Assembly (NCBI GenBank): GCA_021325555.1
Contig: JAJPGY010000040.1
Span: 248,001 to 312,000 of the forward strand
Direction of reading: 5' to 3'
DNA length: 64,000 nucleotides
Source of the DNA: Pseudomonadota bacterium
GTDB lineage: Bacteria; Cyanobacteriota; Vampirovibrionia; Obscuribacterales; Obscuribacteraceae
The notes under the pieces: model-generated
What the model was told of the DNA's origin: nothing
Database searches by the model: none
Seen by the model: the letters and a program-made list of their open reading frames with translations, nothing else
Position numbers and translations under genes: made by a program
Part shown: positions 25,131 through 33,942 of the stretch, piece by piece
Layout: each line of letters begins with the position of its first letter
How positions within the stretch are numbered: position 1 is the stretch's first letter

Positions 25131-26957
25131 GTGAAAACATTAGCTGCTGAAAGCTCGCAGAAGCAGGAAAGCGACAGAATCATCAACGACTTCTCCATTC
25201 AGGTAGCCACGATAAACGGCTCCGGGAGCCAGTCTTCAAACAACGTGCTCATGCGCTCGATCTTCCAGATGGGCGTCCCCGTCTCCGGCAAGAACCTTTT
25301 CCCCTCGAACATCGCCGGGCTGCCGACCTGGTTTACCATCCGGGCCAGCAAGGAAGGGTACGTCGCCCGCAGGCGGGACTCCGAGATCCTGGTGGCCATG
25401 AACCCGCAGACCGCCTACGAGGACGTCCGGTCGCTCAAGCCGGGAACGGTCTGCATAAGCCCGGTCGAGCTCAAGCTGGACACGATCCGCCAGGACGTGG
25501 TGCACTACCAGGTTCCGTTCACCGACCTGGCGGCCAAAGCCACGGATCAGATCAAGCTGCGCAAGCTGCTCACGAACATGATCTACGTCGGCGTCGTCGC
25601 TCAGCTACTGCGCATCGAGGAAGCGGAGATCGACAAGGCCATCCGCAAGCAGTTCGAGGGCAAGCAGAAGGTCATCGATCTCAACTTGAACGCCGCCGCC
25701 ATCGGGCGCAACTGGGCCAGGGAGAATCTGCAAAAAAGGGATCCCTACTTCATCGAGCGACTGGACAAGACGAAAGGCAAGATCATCATCGACGGCAACG
25801 CGGCAGCGGCGATCGGCGCCATGTTCGCCGGAGCCTCGGTCGTCACCTGGTATCCGATCACACCTTCGTCCAGCCTCTGCGAGACCCTCATCGACTACCT
25901 GAAGGAATACCGGGTGGACAAGGAGACCGGCAAAGCCACCTTCGCGGTGATTCAAGCGGAAGACGAGCTGGCGGCAATCGGCATGGCGTTGGGGGCCGGC
26001 TGGGCCGGGGCGCGCTCGATGACCTCCACTTCCGGGCCGGGCATCTCGCTTATGGCCGAGTTTGCCGGCTACGGCTACTTTACCGAAATTCCCACGGTGA
26101 TCTTCGACATTCAGCGCGTGGGCCCGTCGACCGGCATGCCCACCCGGACGGCGCAGGGCGACATCATCTTCGCGCACCTGCTTTCACACGGCGACACCAA
26201 GCACATCGTCCTCTTCCCGGCCACCGTCGAGGAATGCTACGAGATGGCCATGGCCGCCTTCGACCTGGCGGAGCGTTTTCAAACGCCGGTGTTTGTGCTG
26301 AGCGATCTCGACCTGGGCATGAACAACTGGATGTCGGACCCCTTCAAGTATCCGCTCAAGCCGTTCGATCGCGGCAAGGTGCTCACCGCGGAGGACCTGC
26401 AAAAGCTGGGGATGTTCGAGCGGTACAAGGACGTCGACGGGGACGGCATCTGCTACCGCACCCTGCCGGGGACCAAGCACCCGCTGGCCGCCTACTTCAC
26501 CAGGGGCAGCGGGCACAACGAGCGATCCGGATACACCGAGCGCCCCGAGGATTACGTGCACCTGATGGATCGCCTGAACAGGAAGTTCAACACCGCGCGC
26601 AAGCACGTACCGGAGCCGATAGTGGAGACGGCGCCGAACGCGAGCATAGGCATCATCGCCTGCGGCTCCTCGCACTTCGCCGTGCAGGAGGGCCGGGATC
26701 AGCTCAAGGCGGAAGCGCAGCTGCCGGTCAGCTACTGCCGCGTGCGGGCGCTGCCTTTCACCGAGCACTTGAGGCACTTCGTGGAGGCGCACGACCATGT
26801 TTACGTGGTCGACCAGAACCGCGACGGGCAATTGCGTGACCTGATCCGCCTGGAGCTGCCCGAGCACACCATGAAGATTCGCTCTGTCCGCCACTATGAC
26901 GGCTTGCCGATCGACGCCAGATTTATTAGCGAAGCCATACTGGAGCAGGAGAGGTAG
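25131..26957 (+). CDS. korA: 2-oxoacid:ferredoxin oxidoreductase, fused gamma-alpha subunit
   Basis: 608 residues. An N-terminal gamma-type domain (about 20-190, 'INGSGSQSSNNVLMRSIFQMG') is fused to the alpha subunit (about 210-605), with 'GNAAAAIGAMFAGASVVTWYPITPSSSLCETL', 'QAEDELAAIGMALGAGWAGARSMTSTSGPGISLM' and 'GPSTGMPTRTAQGD'. With KorB it oxidatively decarboxylates a 2-oxoacid, probably 2-oxoglutarate, giving acyl-CoA and reduced ferredoxin. No 4Fe-4S delta subunit follows. GTG start; AAGG lies about 12 bases upstream. KorB begins 5 bases after its stop. Confidence 0.9.
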   Translation: MKTLAAESSQKQESDRIINDFSIQVATINGSGSQSSNNVLMRSIFQMGVPVSGKNLFPSNIAGLPTWFTIRASKEGYVARRRDSEILVAMNPQTAYEDVRSLKPGTVCISPVELKLDTIRQDVVHYQVPFTDLAAKATDQIKLRKLLTNMIYVGVVAQLLRIEEAEIDKAIRKQFEGKQKVIDLNLNAAAIGRNWARENLQKRDPYFIERLDKTKGKIIIDGNAAAAIGAMFAGASVVTWYPITPSSSLCETLIDYLKEYRVDKETGKATFAVIQAEDELAAIGMALGAGWAGARSMTSTSGPGISLMAEFAGYGYFTEIPTVIFDIQRVGPSTGMPTRTAQGDIIFAHLLSHGDTKHIVLFPATVEECYEMAMAAFDLAERFQTPVFVLSDLDLGMNNWMSDPFKYPLKPFDRGKVLTAEDLQKLGMFERYKDVDGDGICYRTLPGTKHPLAAYFTRGSGHNERSGYTERPEDYVHLMDRLNRKFNTARKHVPEPIVETAPNASIGIIACGSSHFAVQEGRDQLKAEAQLPVSYCRVRALPFTEHLRHFVEAHDHVYVVDQNRDGQLRDLIRLELPEHTMKIRSVRHYDGLPIDARFISEAILEQER

Positions 26958-26962
26958 ACAAG

Positions 26963-28024
26963 ATGGTAGATAGCCTTGCCACACCCAAAGGACAGGCCGG
27001 TCCGGCCCCTTCCACCAACCGCATCGGCTTGACGCTGGCTGACTACAAGGGCTCGCCATCCACGCTCTGCGACGGCTGCGGGCACGACGCGATAACCAGC
27101 CAGATCATAAAGGCCTTTTACGAGCTCGGCGTGGATCCCTATCGGGTGGCCAAGTTGAGCGGCATCGGCTGCTCGAGCAAGACGCCGGCATATTTCTTGA
27201 ACCGAGCCCACGGCTTCAACGCCGTGCACGGCCGCATGCCGTCGATTGCCACCGGTGTCTCCGCGGCCAACAAAGAGCTCCTGCAGATCGGCATCAGCGG
27301 CGACGGCGATACGGCTTCCATCGGCATCGGGCAGTTCTGCCACGTCGTGCGGCGCAACGTGCCGCTCTTGTACCTGGTCGAGAACAACGGCGTCTACGGT
27401 CTGACCAAAGGACAGTTCTCGGCAACGGCCGACATCGGCTCCAGGCTCAAGTCAGGCGTGGTCAACGACCTGCCGGCCATCGACCTGTGCGGGCTGGCGA
27501 TCGAGCTTGGCTGCAGCTTTGTCGCCCGCTCCTTCGCCGGCGATCCCAAACAGCTCGTGTCGCTGCTCAAGGCCGCCATATCCCATAACGGCACCGCAGT
27601 GCTGGACATCATCAGCCCTTGCGTGACCTTCAACAACCACGAGGGCTCCACGAAGAGCTACAAGCACGCGAAGGAAACGGACATCCCGCTGCACGAGATA
27701 GGTTATATCCCCTTCTACGAGCAGATCACGGTAGATTACCAGGCCGGCGAGGTCGAGGAAGTGACGATGCACGACGGCTCGCACGTCCTGCTCAAGAAGC
27801 TGGGCAACGACTACGATCCCACCGATCGCGTAGGCGCCCTCAACACTATCCGCAAGGCCTACGAACAGCAGCAATTCCTCACCGGCTTAATTTACATTGA
27901 CGAGTCGAAGCCGAACTTCAACGAGTTGATGCACCTTGTCGACGAGCCGCTGGCCAGCCTCAAGGAGGACCGGCTCCGCCCGCCCAAGCAGGTGCTCGAC
28001 GAGATCATGAAGTCGCTCATGTAG
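26963..28024 (+). CDS. korB: 2-oxoacid:ferredoxin oxidoreductase, beta subunit
   Basis: 353 residues. Thiamine-diphosphate-binding signature 'GDGDTASIGIGQFCHVVRRN' followed by 'LLYLVENNGVYGLTKGQFSAT'. Cys residues for the 4Fe-4S cluster occur in 'LCDGCGHDA' and 'SGIGCSSKTPAYF'. It is the catalytic partner of the fused alpha-gamma protein encoded 5 bases upstream. Its stop is one base from the convergent amidohydrolase gene. 2-Oxoglutarate is favoured as substrate from the two-subunit arrangement, but pyruvate or branched 2-oxoacids cannot be excluded. Confidence 0.92.
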   Translation: MVDSLATPKGQAGPAPSTNRIGLTLADYKGSPSTLCDGCGHDAITSQIIKAFYELGVDPYRVAKLSGIGCSSKTPAYFLNRAHGFNAVHGRMPSIATGVSAANKELLQIGISGDGDTASIGIGQFCHVVRRNVPLLYLVENNGVYGLTKGQFSATADIGSRLKSGVVNDLPAIDLCGLAIELGCSFVARSFAGDPKQLVSLLKAAISHNGTAVLDIISPCVTFNNHEGSTKSYKHAKETDIPLHEIGYIPFYEQITVDYQAGEVEEVTMHDGSHVLLKKLGNDYDPTDRVGALNTIRKAYEQQQFLTGLIYIDESKPNFNELMHLVDEPLASLKEDRLRPPKQVLDEIMKSLM

Positions 28025-28025
28025 C

Positions 28026-29198
28026 TCAGACCAGGTCGTCGAGCCTGTAGAGGGCGCGGGCGTTCTCATGCAGGATTCTTGCCGCCGCATCCTCCGCCTG
28101 CCGGCGGTCCATAAAGCCTGAGCTGGACAGGTTGGCGAGAGCGGAGCCGAGCGCGCGCCGCCAGGCGAACGCGCCGTACCAGTGGGTTTCCGGGATGCTG
28201 TGCCCGTCGGTGCCGGCGAGGATCTTGGTGGCCGGCGACTGAGCCAGGGCATCAAGCACCATGTCCGCGGCCCGCGGGGAGGCCAGGGAGACGGACAGCG
28301 ACAGGTCAAGGTAGACATTGGGATAAAGGGAGGCCAGATAAGCCGCCTCCTTCACATACGGATAGCAGTGCAGAAAGACGAACTGCGTGCCGGCGAATCT
28401 CCCCCCCTCAAGGACGCTCCTGAAACAAAGCGGGTTGGACTGGCGGAGATCGGCGTCGTCGTCGCCAATCCCGCAATGGACCTGAACGGGCAGCCCTGAC
28501 TCTGCCGCCCATTCGAAGGCTTGCAGGAGCAGATAATGATAGAGCGGGCAGCGCGTGATCCGCCTGGAGCCGGCAGCAAATCGGGCCTTCGTCCTGTCGA
28601 AATCGTGGCGGGCCTCCCCGGGCGACACCAGAGCCAGCTCCAGACCGCCGCGATAGGCGGCAATTGTCTTCAGGCAAACCGTTCTTATAAGGCGTTCCTT
28701 TCCAGCGGCGGCATGGGCGGTCCCGGCCGCCGGGCCCAGGATCTCCTCCCGGAAGAGCGCAATCAATCCATCGAAAGAGGACGCCCGGTCAATGCATGAC
28801 TCGAGCACGGCTTCAATCCGTCCTGCGCGATAAATCCGCCGGGCGCAAAGGGCGGCAAGCCGCTCCGGCTCGAGCATCTCGGCGGGCTTGAAACCGTCGT
28901 CGATGATGAGGGCGCCCACCGAGGCGTCGTCCCACAGGGTGTTGATGTATGACCCGGCCGGTTGCCTGCTCCTGTAATCAAGAAGGTCGCTTTCGCAGCC
29001 CACCGGCAACAGGCGCCCGATCTGCCTGAGCAGATCCGCGTAAAAAACGCTTGCCGGGAGGTGTGTCTCCAGCTGGCTCATAGAGCGGCTCTCCGAAAGG
29101 CACTGCCGGAAAGCTATGGCATCGAGCAGCAGGTAATCCTTGAGCAGCGAGTGCGCATGGTTGTCTATGAAAATGAACTTGCTCAGATCAATTGCCAC
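28026..29198 (-). CDS. amidohydrolase-family protein, FluG N-terminal type
   Basis: 390 residues. The start 'IFIDNHAHSLL' carries the HxH metal motif of the amidohydrolase barrel. 'VQVHCGIGDDDADL', 'FVFLHCYPYVKEAAYLASLYPNVYLDLS' and 'ILAGTDGHSIPETHWYGA' supply the later His and Asp ligands. This is the layout of the N-terminal domain of FluG-like proteins, whose C-terminal half is a glutamine-synthetase-like domain. Here that half is encoded 8 bases upstream. GTG start with AGGT 8 bases before it. Likely a C-N or C-C bond hydrolase; substrate unknown. Confidence 0.82.
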   Translation of the reverse strand: MAIDLSKFIFIDNHAHSLLKDYLLLDAIAFRQCLSESRSMSQLETHLPASVFYADLLRQIGRLLPVGCESDLLDYRSRQPAGSYINTLWDDASVGALIIDDGFKPAEMLEPERLAALCARRIYRAGRIEAVLESCIDRASSFDGLIALFREEILGPAAGTAHAAAGKERLIRTVCLKTIAAYRGGLELALVSPGEARHDFDRTKARFAAGSRRITRCPLYHYLLLQAFEWAAESGLPVQVHCGIGDDDADLRQSNPLCFRSVLEGGRFAGTQFVFLHCYPYVKEAAYLASLYPNVYLDLSLSVSLASPRAADMVLDALAQSPATKILAGTDGHSIPETHWYGAFAWRRALGSALANLSSSGFMDRRQAEDAAARILHENARALYRLDDLV

Positions 29199-29206
29199 AA
29201 GACGAC

Positions 29207-30553
29207 CTAAAACTTGTTGCGATGATGGACCAGCTCGAACTCAATGTCCTTTTCCGCGAAGGCGCGAACCTCCGAGAGCTTGACAAGGAAAAACGTGTTG
29301 AGCAGCTCTTCGCCGAGCACGTCCTGAAGCAAGCTGCTCCTCTTCAACTCCTCGAGAGCATCCTTCAACGTGAGCGGCAGGCGCCTGATCGCCTTTTCGC
29401 TGAGCTTATCCGGCGTCATGGATCCTGGATCGGCGTCCACCGGAGCCGGGGGCGCCAGCTTGCGCCTGACACCGTCGAGCCCGGCGGCCATCACCGCCGC
29501 CAGCGCCAGGTAGGGGTTGCAGCTGCTGTCCACGCACTTGATCTCGAGATTGGTCGAGGCTTCCTCCTGCCCCCAATAGGTCGAGGGCACGCGCACCGCC
29601 GCCTCCCTGTTCTCGTAACCCCAGCAGATGTAGGCCGCGCTCCAGGATCCGGGCTGAATCCGCCGGTACGAGTTGACCGAAGGGCAGGTGAGCGCCACCA
29701 GCGCCGGCAGGTGCTCGAGGATGCCGGCCACGAAGTGCAAGCCCAGCTCGCTCAAGCCGCCCGGCGCCGCGAAGAGGTTCTGCCGGGATGCGGAGTCCCA
29801 GAGCGAAAGGTGGAGATGGCAGCCGTTGCCGGGCTGATCCAGGAAAGGCTTCGGGGTAAGGCTGGCCTCAAGCCCCTCGTTGAAGGCGACGCCGCGCAGG
29901 GTTTCGCGATACCATATATGGTGATCGGCGGCGGCAAGCGCCGGGGCGTGCCCGATGCTCAACTCGTGCTGTCCGTGCCCGAGCTCGGGATAGTACTGCT
30001 CGACCGGAATGCCTTGCCGCTCGAGCGCGTCCATAAAGTTGTTGGCGAAGCGCGCCGCCCGGTTCATGCCGTCGGTGGAGAAGCAGAGGCTGCGATCGAT
30101 GGGCCGGATTGCTCCCTCCTCCTCGACGGACAAAGTAAATTCCGGCTCGAAGGAAGCCTCGATGGACAGTCCCAGGCGGCGAGCCTGCTCGATCTGTCTT
30201 TTCAAGACGTTGCGGGGGCACAGCTTCCAGGGCGTGCGATCCAGCTCCTGCATGTCGCACAAGATGGCCGCCGCCTGCGGGGCATAGGGAAGTACGACGA
30301 AGGTGGAGAGATCCGGGACCAGCCTCACCTCGCCTGTAGCACCAAACCCGGTGGCAGTCTGCATCTGGTCCAGCAGGTTCATGGCCATCATCCCCTTCAC
30401 CAGCCCGATGCCGCCCTCGACGCGGCTCTTCAAGCGGCCGGCGGCCGTCGCCTTTCCGCGCACGATACCGCTGGTGTCGCAATAGAGGAATCTCACCACC
30501 CGCACCGACCAGGTGTCGATGATCTCGAGAATTTCCGGCAGACTCGACGCCAT
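29207..30553 (-). CDS. glutamine synthetase-like ligase (type I related)
   Basis: 448 residues, usual GS-I length. Visible GS features: the N-terminal beta-grasp 'VRFLYCDTSGIVRGKA', 'EASFEPEFTLSVEE', 'NGCHLHLSLWD', 'NSYRRIQPGSWSAAYICWGYENREAAVRVP' and 'LEIKCVDSSCNPYLALAAVMAAGLDG'. It may be a gamma-glutamyl-amide ligase rather than the biosynthetic GlnA, because it is paired with an amidohydrolase. The adenylylation-type Tyr region is not recognisable. ATG 30553 begins 9 bases after the upstream membrane-protein gene; AAGGAGG lies upstream. Confidence 0.85.
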   Translation of the reverse strand: MASSLPEILEIIDTWSVRVVRFLYCDTSGIVRGKATAAGRLKSRVEGGIGLVKGMMAMNLLDQMQTATGFGATGEVRLVPDLSTFVVLPYAPQAAAILCDMQELDRTPWKLCPRNVLKRQIEQARRLGLSIEASFEPEFTLSVEEEGAIRPIDRSLCFSTDGMNRAARFANNFMDALERQGIPVEQYYPELGHGQHELSIGHAPALAAADHHIWYRETLRGVAFNEGLEASLTPKPFLDQPGNGCHLHLSLWDSASRQNLFAAPGGLSELGLHFVAGILEHLPALVALTCPSVNSYRRIQPGSWSAAYICWGYENREAAVRVPSTYWGQEEASTNLEIKCVDSSCNPYLALAAVMAAGLDGVRRKLAPPAPVDADPGSMTPDKLSEKAIRRLPLTLKDALEELKRSSLLQDVLGEELLNTFFLVKLSEVRAFAEKDIEFELVHHRNKF

Positions 30554-30561
30554 GGCTGTGC

Positions 30562-30903
30562 TCAGGCCTCCTTGCTCGGTTTGCTCGTCGTCAGGTAAAT
30601 GGCCAGAAAAAAGGCGATCAAAACAAGCCCCATGGCCAGCTTCAAGAAGACCCACAGCGGGGCCATGAGGAAGCTGGGAATCAGCCTTTGCAGGAAAGCC
30701 AGACCGAGCGGCAGCACGACAAAACAGATGACGCCGCCGACGATCGAGACTATCCACAGCCACTTGCGCAGGATGTCATCGCTGCTGGCCGCCTCTATCT
30801 CTTTCAGCCGGTCCGGGTTGCCCTGCGCCCAATGGTTCTCCCGCTCGCGCAGGAAGGCGGCGACGAGCTCCTTGTATTCGTCAAGCGAGGAACTTTGGCT
30901 CAC
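30562..30903 (-). CDS. small two-helix membrane protein
   Basis: 113 residues. A charged, helical N-terminus ('LDEYKELVAAFLRERENHWAQGNPDRLKEIEAASSDD') is followed by two membrane helices (about 47-68 and 83-105). GTG start. It is the first gene of a three-gene operon with the GS-like ligase and the amidohydrolase. No recognised family; it might tether or regulate the two enzymes, but nothing in the sequence proves this. Confidence 0.65.
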   Translation of the reverse strand: MSQSSSLDEYKELVAAFLRERENHWAQGNPDRLKEIEAASSDDILRKWLWIVSIVGGVICFVVLPLGLAFLQRLIPSFLMAPLWVFLKLAMGLVLIAFFLAIYLTTSKPSKEA

Positions 30904-31060
30904 GAGTGGAACCGCTGGGGAGGCGACACCTTTAAATTGTATCTTGTCGTAAAATTGGTCGTTGTCAAGACAAAGCGGCTGTTTCGCCGCCCGGCGGCCG
31001 TGGAAAGAAGCTTGCGGAGGCCAGCTTTGATTCCTTTTCGGCTACGGAGCGCTTGAGAAA

Positions 31061-31594
31061 ATGAGACCCTCTCGCGTCCTGACCATGTACTACGCCGTCA
31101 CCGGCTTGCTGGGGCTGGCGCTCACCGCGCTTATGTGCGTGCTCGTCTTCCGGGACGAGATCGGCCCGGGCGGGGCAACCGTGATGGCGCTGACGTGGAA
31201 CGTCTTTTTCGCCATGATACTGCCGCTGGTGCTGGACTGGGCGGAAAGGAGCTACTTTCACGCCCGCTTCCTGAAGCTCGAGGAGGTATCCGCAAGCAAT
31301 CCGGAGCTGGCCGCGGCCCTGTCGGAGCAGTGCGAGAAGCTGTCCATTGAGAAGCTGCGCCTGGCCGTCGTTGACTCGCCCGCCGACGAGGTGTTCGGAT
31401 ACGCGCTGTGGGGAAGCAACCCGCGGCTGATCATGTCCGGCTCGATCCTCAAGGCTCAGGAGAAAGCCCAGATCGTGCCGAGCATAGAGGCCGAGCTGAC
31501 CCGCCTGCGCAGCCAGGATCACACGATGGTGTTTCTCCTGTTCACGGTCTTTCAGGTGGTCCTCGAGCAGGCAGCCATGGCCGTGCATCACTGA
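31061..31594 (+). CDS. degenerate M48 (HtpX-like) peptidase homologue without catalytic motif
   Basis: 177 residues. Two N-terminal membrane helices (about 8-28, 38-56), then a stretch that aligns with M48 peptidases. 'LAVVDSPADEVFGYALWGSNPRLIMSGSIL' corresponds to HtpX 'YLAPTESPNAFATG....SSIAVTAGIM'. 'EAELTRLRSQD' (residues 143-153) corresponds to 'AHELAHVRNRD'. The zinc-binding HExxH is therefore lost: both His are replaced. The protein ends soon after, lacking the third zinc ligand region. Probably a non-catalytic paralogue of the HtpX at 40123, or a relic still intact as a reading frame. Its end overlaps the convergent Memo gene by 7 bases. Confidence 0.6.
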   Translation: MRPSRVLTMYYAVTGLLGLALTALMCVLVFRDEIGPGGATVMALTWNVFFAMILPLVLDWAERSYFHARFLKLEEVSASNPELAAALSEQCEKLSIEKLRLAVVDSPADEVFGYALWGSNPRLIMSGSILKAQEKAQIVPSIEAELTRLRSQDHTMVFLLFTVFQVVLEQAAMAVHH

Positions 31595-33255
31595 GTTGCC
31601 GGCGACCGGCCCGGCAGCCTGTGCTCTTCGAACACGTCCGCCTGGAAAACGTCGAATTTGGCGCCGTCCTTCCAGTCGTCGGGCGCCAGTCCGGCCTTTT
31701 TGGAGAGCTGCGTCAGCGTTTCTGGCAGGTCCCAGCCGAACATGGTGGCGACGAAAGGCAAGAACACCGATTGATGCCCGTCTTTGAACAGGACGATGCC
31801 GTCGCGACCGAGCACGATGTCTTGATAGCCGCCTATCCGGCGCGGCGGGGTGAGCACGCTTATCTCCAGTCGAATGTATTTGAGCTCGTCAGGCTGCACC
31901 GAGTAAAACCGGTAGTCGCGCGAGCAGGCGGAAACAGCGTTGTCGATCACCGCTTGATAGAGAGGCTTCAGCGGCCAGATGTAGCCGATGCAGCCCCTCA
32001 GCTCGCCGTGCCCGTTGCGCCCCCCTTGCCCGGAGCCTGCCGCCCCGGGGGCGAACTTGTTCAGGGTGACAAAGGCCCCGAGCCTGGATCTCATCGCCTC
32101 GGATATGCGCACGCCCAGCTCTTCTGCCGTGGGCACCTTTTTGGTCCGCACGTAGGTCTCGATGGTCTTCCTGGCCATCGCCAGAAGGGCCTCCCTGTCG
32201 GCCGGCGAAAGGTGAATGGTCTCGGAGACCTTGAAGGCCGAGGCGGGATGCTCGGGCCAGTTGCCGCCGGAAAATGCGATCGCCATGTAGCTTACGGAGT
32301 TGCTCTTGTCCTCGACACCGGTGTCGGCCGAGGTGTAGTACTTGAGCAGCGTGCCGTGGCACTGGTCGGGCAGCATGGCGGCTAGGACCGAGCAGGGATA
32401 GAGACCGCATATGGTGTCCCTGGTCTCGTCGTGGAACTTGAGGAAGGCCTCGAGATCTTTGCGGCTCAGCAGCTGGAAGGCGCGGCTGTCCAGCTTGCGG
32501 ATGTTCTCCTTCACGTCGGTCCGGAAAGGCTCGTAGTCGTAACGGGGCCCGTAGTGAGTGAAGTCCGAGCTGACGACAACGAGATCGCCGGCCGAGACAT
32601 AGCCCTTCAATATCTCGGCCATAAGCCGGATATCCGTCTCGTCGGACAGCGCGCCGACGACGACCGGCACGATTTTCACCGCGCCGAACACCTGCCGGAT
32701 AAAGGGAAGCTGCATCTCCAGCGAATGCTCGACACGATGCACCTCCGGCATCTTGGCGAACAGCGGATAGCCCCTGAGCTGCTCCACCGCCTCCTTGTCC
32801 ACCTCCAGGTCGCCGAGCGGGGTCTGGAAGACGACCTGCATCGGCAGCGCACCGCCGTGGAAGCCGACATGATGACTGGGACCGAGCAGGAAAACCCGCC
32901 TCACCTTCTGCCCGGCCACCGACTTGTAAGCGTAGGCGGCGGCCTGCCCGGAAAAGGCATAGCCGGCGTGCGGAACCACAATCGCCAGCACCGGGTGCTG
33001 GACAGGCGGATTGCTGCCGCCGGCAAGGGCCGCGCTCTTGCTGTCCACCGGCATCTGGGCATTGGCGAGGAACTCAGCCAGCTGCCGGCTCAGCCTGTCA
33101 GGATCCGCTTCATACCAGCTGCCGGCGTACATCGCCCGCCGGACCCCTTCAAGCACCATCTGCGCATCTCCTCTGCCCAACGCAACAAAAGTGCATACAA
33201 ACACCGCCGCCATCACTAACCTGACTATCTCGCCGGCCAGCACGGGACGCCTCAA
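31588..33255 (-). CDS. Memo-AMMECR1 fusion protein (AmmeMemoRadiSam proteins B and A)
   Basis: 555 residues. A hydrophobic N-terminus (about 10-28) suggests export or anchoring. The Memo domain (about 38-300) has 'AMYAGSWYEAD', 'VVPHAGYAFSGQAAAYAY', 'FLLGPSHHVGFHG', 'VEHSLEMQLPF' and 'VVVSSDFTHYG', the dioxygenase-like His motif set. The AMMECR1 domain (about 345-545) has 'GAFVTL', 'LRGCIGYIWPLKPLYQAVIDNAVSAC' and 'EISVLTPPRRI'. Together with a radical SAM protein these families define the AmmeMemoRadiSam set, whose function is unsettled; no such radical SAM gene is adjacent. TTG start overlapping the upstream stop (TTGA); an internal ATG at 33213 is possible. Confidence 0.88.
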   Translation of the reverse strand: MRRPVLAGEIVRLVMAAVFVCTFVALGRGDAQMVLEGVRRAMYAGSWYEADPDRLSRQLAEFLANAQMPVDSKSAALAGGSNPPVQHPVLAIVVPHAGYAFSGQAAAYAYKSVAGQKVRRVFLLGPSHHVGFHGGALPMQVVFQTPLGDLEVDKEAVEQLRGYPLFAKMPEVHRVEHSLEMQLPFIRQVFGAVKIVPVVVGALSDETDIRLMAEILKGYVSAGDLVVVSSDFTHYGPRYDYEPFRTDVKENIRKLDSRAFQLLSRKDLEAFLKFHDETRDTICGLYPCSVLAAMLPDQCHGTLLKYYTSADTGVEDKSNSVSYMAIAFSGGNWPEHPASAFKVSETIHLSPADREALLAMARKTIETYVRTKKVPTAEELGVRISEAMRSRLGAFVTLNKFAPGAAGSGQGGRNGHGELRGCIGYIWPLKPLYQAVIDNAVSACSRDYRFYSVQPDELKYIRLEISVLTPPRRIGGYQDIVLGRDGIVLFKDGHQSVFLPFVATMFGWDLPETLTQLSKKAGLAPDDWKDGAKFDVFQADVFEEHRLPGRSPATQ

Positions 33256-33821
33256 GGAGTGGCGCCGGTACCGGACGGCGGGGCGGCATCGCTTCCCGCG
33301 CCTGCCGGCTGCAACCCGGGCGGCGCTAGCGGCTCCATGCGGGCCGAGACGCTCGACTGCGAATCCCCGTGCGGGTCATAACTGGAGTCGAAGCTGATCG
33401 TCACCCTGGCCCGCGGCGGGCTCTGGGGCGGCAGCGGCTCCAGCGGCTGTGCCTGGGCAAAAGCGGCATCCGCGGCCCGCTGCGCCGCCTCGCTCGCCGG
33501 CGAGCTGGTTACCTTCACCTGCCCCACCGAGCCGTCGGCGTTCACCTCGGCGACCAGGACCACGTGGAATCTGCCCGCAGGGAAATCCCAGTGCGGCAGA
33601 ACCTTCGCCCGCAGACGGGTCAGGTAGGCGTTGTAAGGTCCGGTCAGGTCGACCGTCTTTCCCGGTGCGTGGCGGGCAGCGGCAGGCTTGCGCACCGGCG
33701 CCGCCTGCGCCTGTCCAGCCAGCGCGCCCGGGCAGCCCAGAGCGATGAGCGCGCCGGCAACCACGGCCAGATAGGCACCCCGCTCGTCCAGCCCGCACGT
33801 TTTCCAGCCGTTCAGTCGCAT
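33252..33821 (-). CDS. secreted TonB C-terminal-like protein
   Basis: 189 residues. The signal peptide (about 12-37, ending LAGQAQA) is followed by 'YNAYLTRLRAKVLPHWDFPAGRFHVVLVAEVNADGSVGQVKVTSSPASEAAQRAADAAFAQAQPLEPLPP', the TonB/TolA C-terminal fold pattern. There is no N-terminal membrane anchor plus Pro-rich spacer, so it is not a classical TonB. Similar stand-alone domains occur as periplasmic TolA-like proteins. It overlaps the Memo-AMMECR1 start codon, so the two are translationally coupled. Confidence 0.7.
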   Translation of the reverse strand: MRLNGWKTCGLDERGAYLAVVAGALIALGCPGALAGQAQAAPVRKPAAARHAPGKTVDLTGPYNAYLTRLRAKVLPHWDFPAGRFHVVLVAEVNADGSVGQVKVTSSPASEAAQRAADAAFAQAQPLEPLPPQSPPRARVTISFDSSYDPHGDSQSSVSARMEPLAPPGLQPAGAGSDAAPPSGTGATP

Positions 33822-33942
33822 AGGCACATCCCGCCCGCCGCTCCTTTCTGCCCCGGGAGATATTTATAGTATACGCAAGCGGGCGCGGCGCTGCGGCGCC
33901 CCCGGGGGCTTGGCGCGCAGCCGGGCTCGGCTTGCCCGCGCC

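Noticed and set aside
29911..29922. ACCATATATGGT as a third LexA-type site
   Set aside because: It lies inside the glutamine synthetase-like gene, lacks the CATAC/GTATG arms of the two operator candidates and has no promoter next to it.
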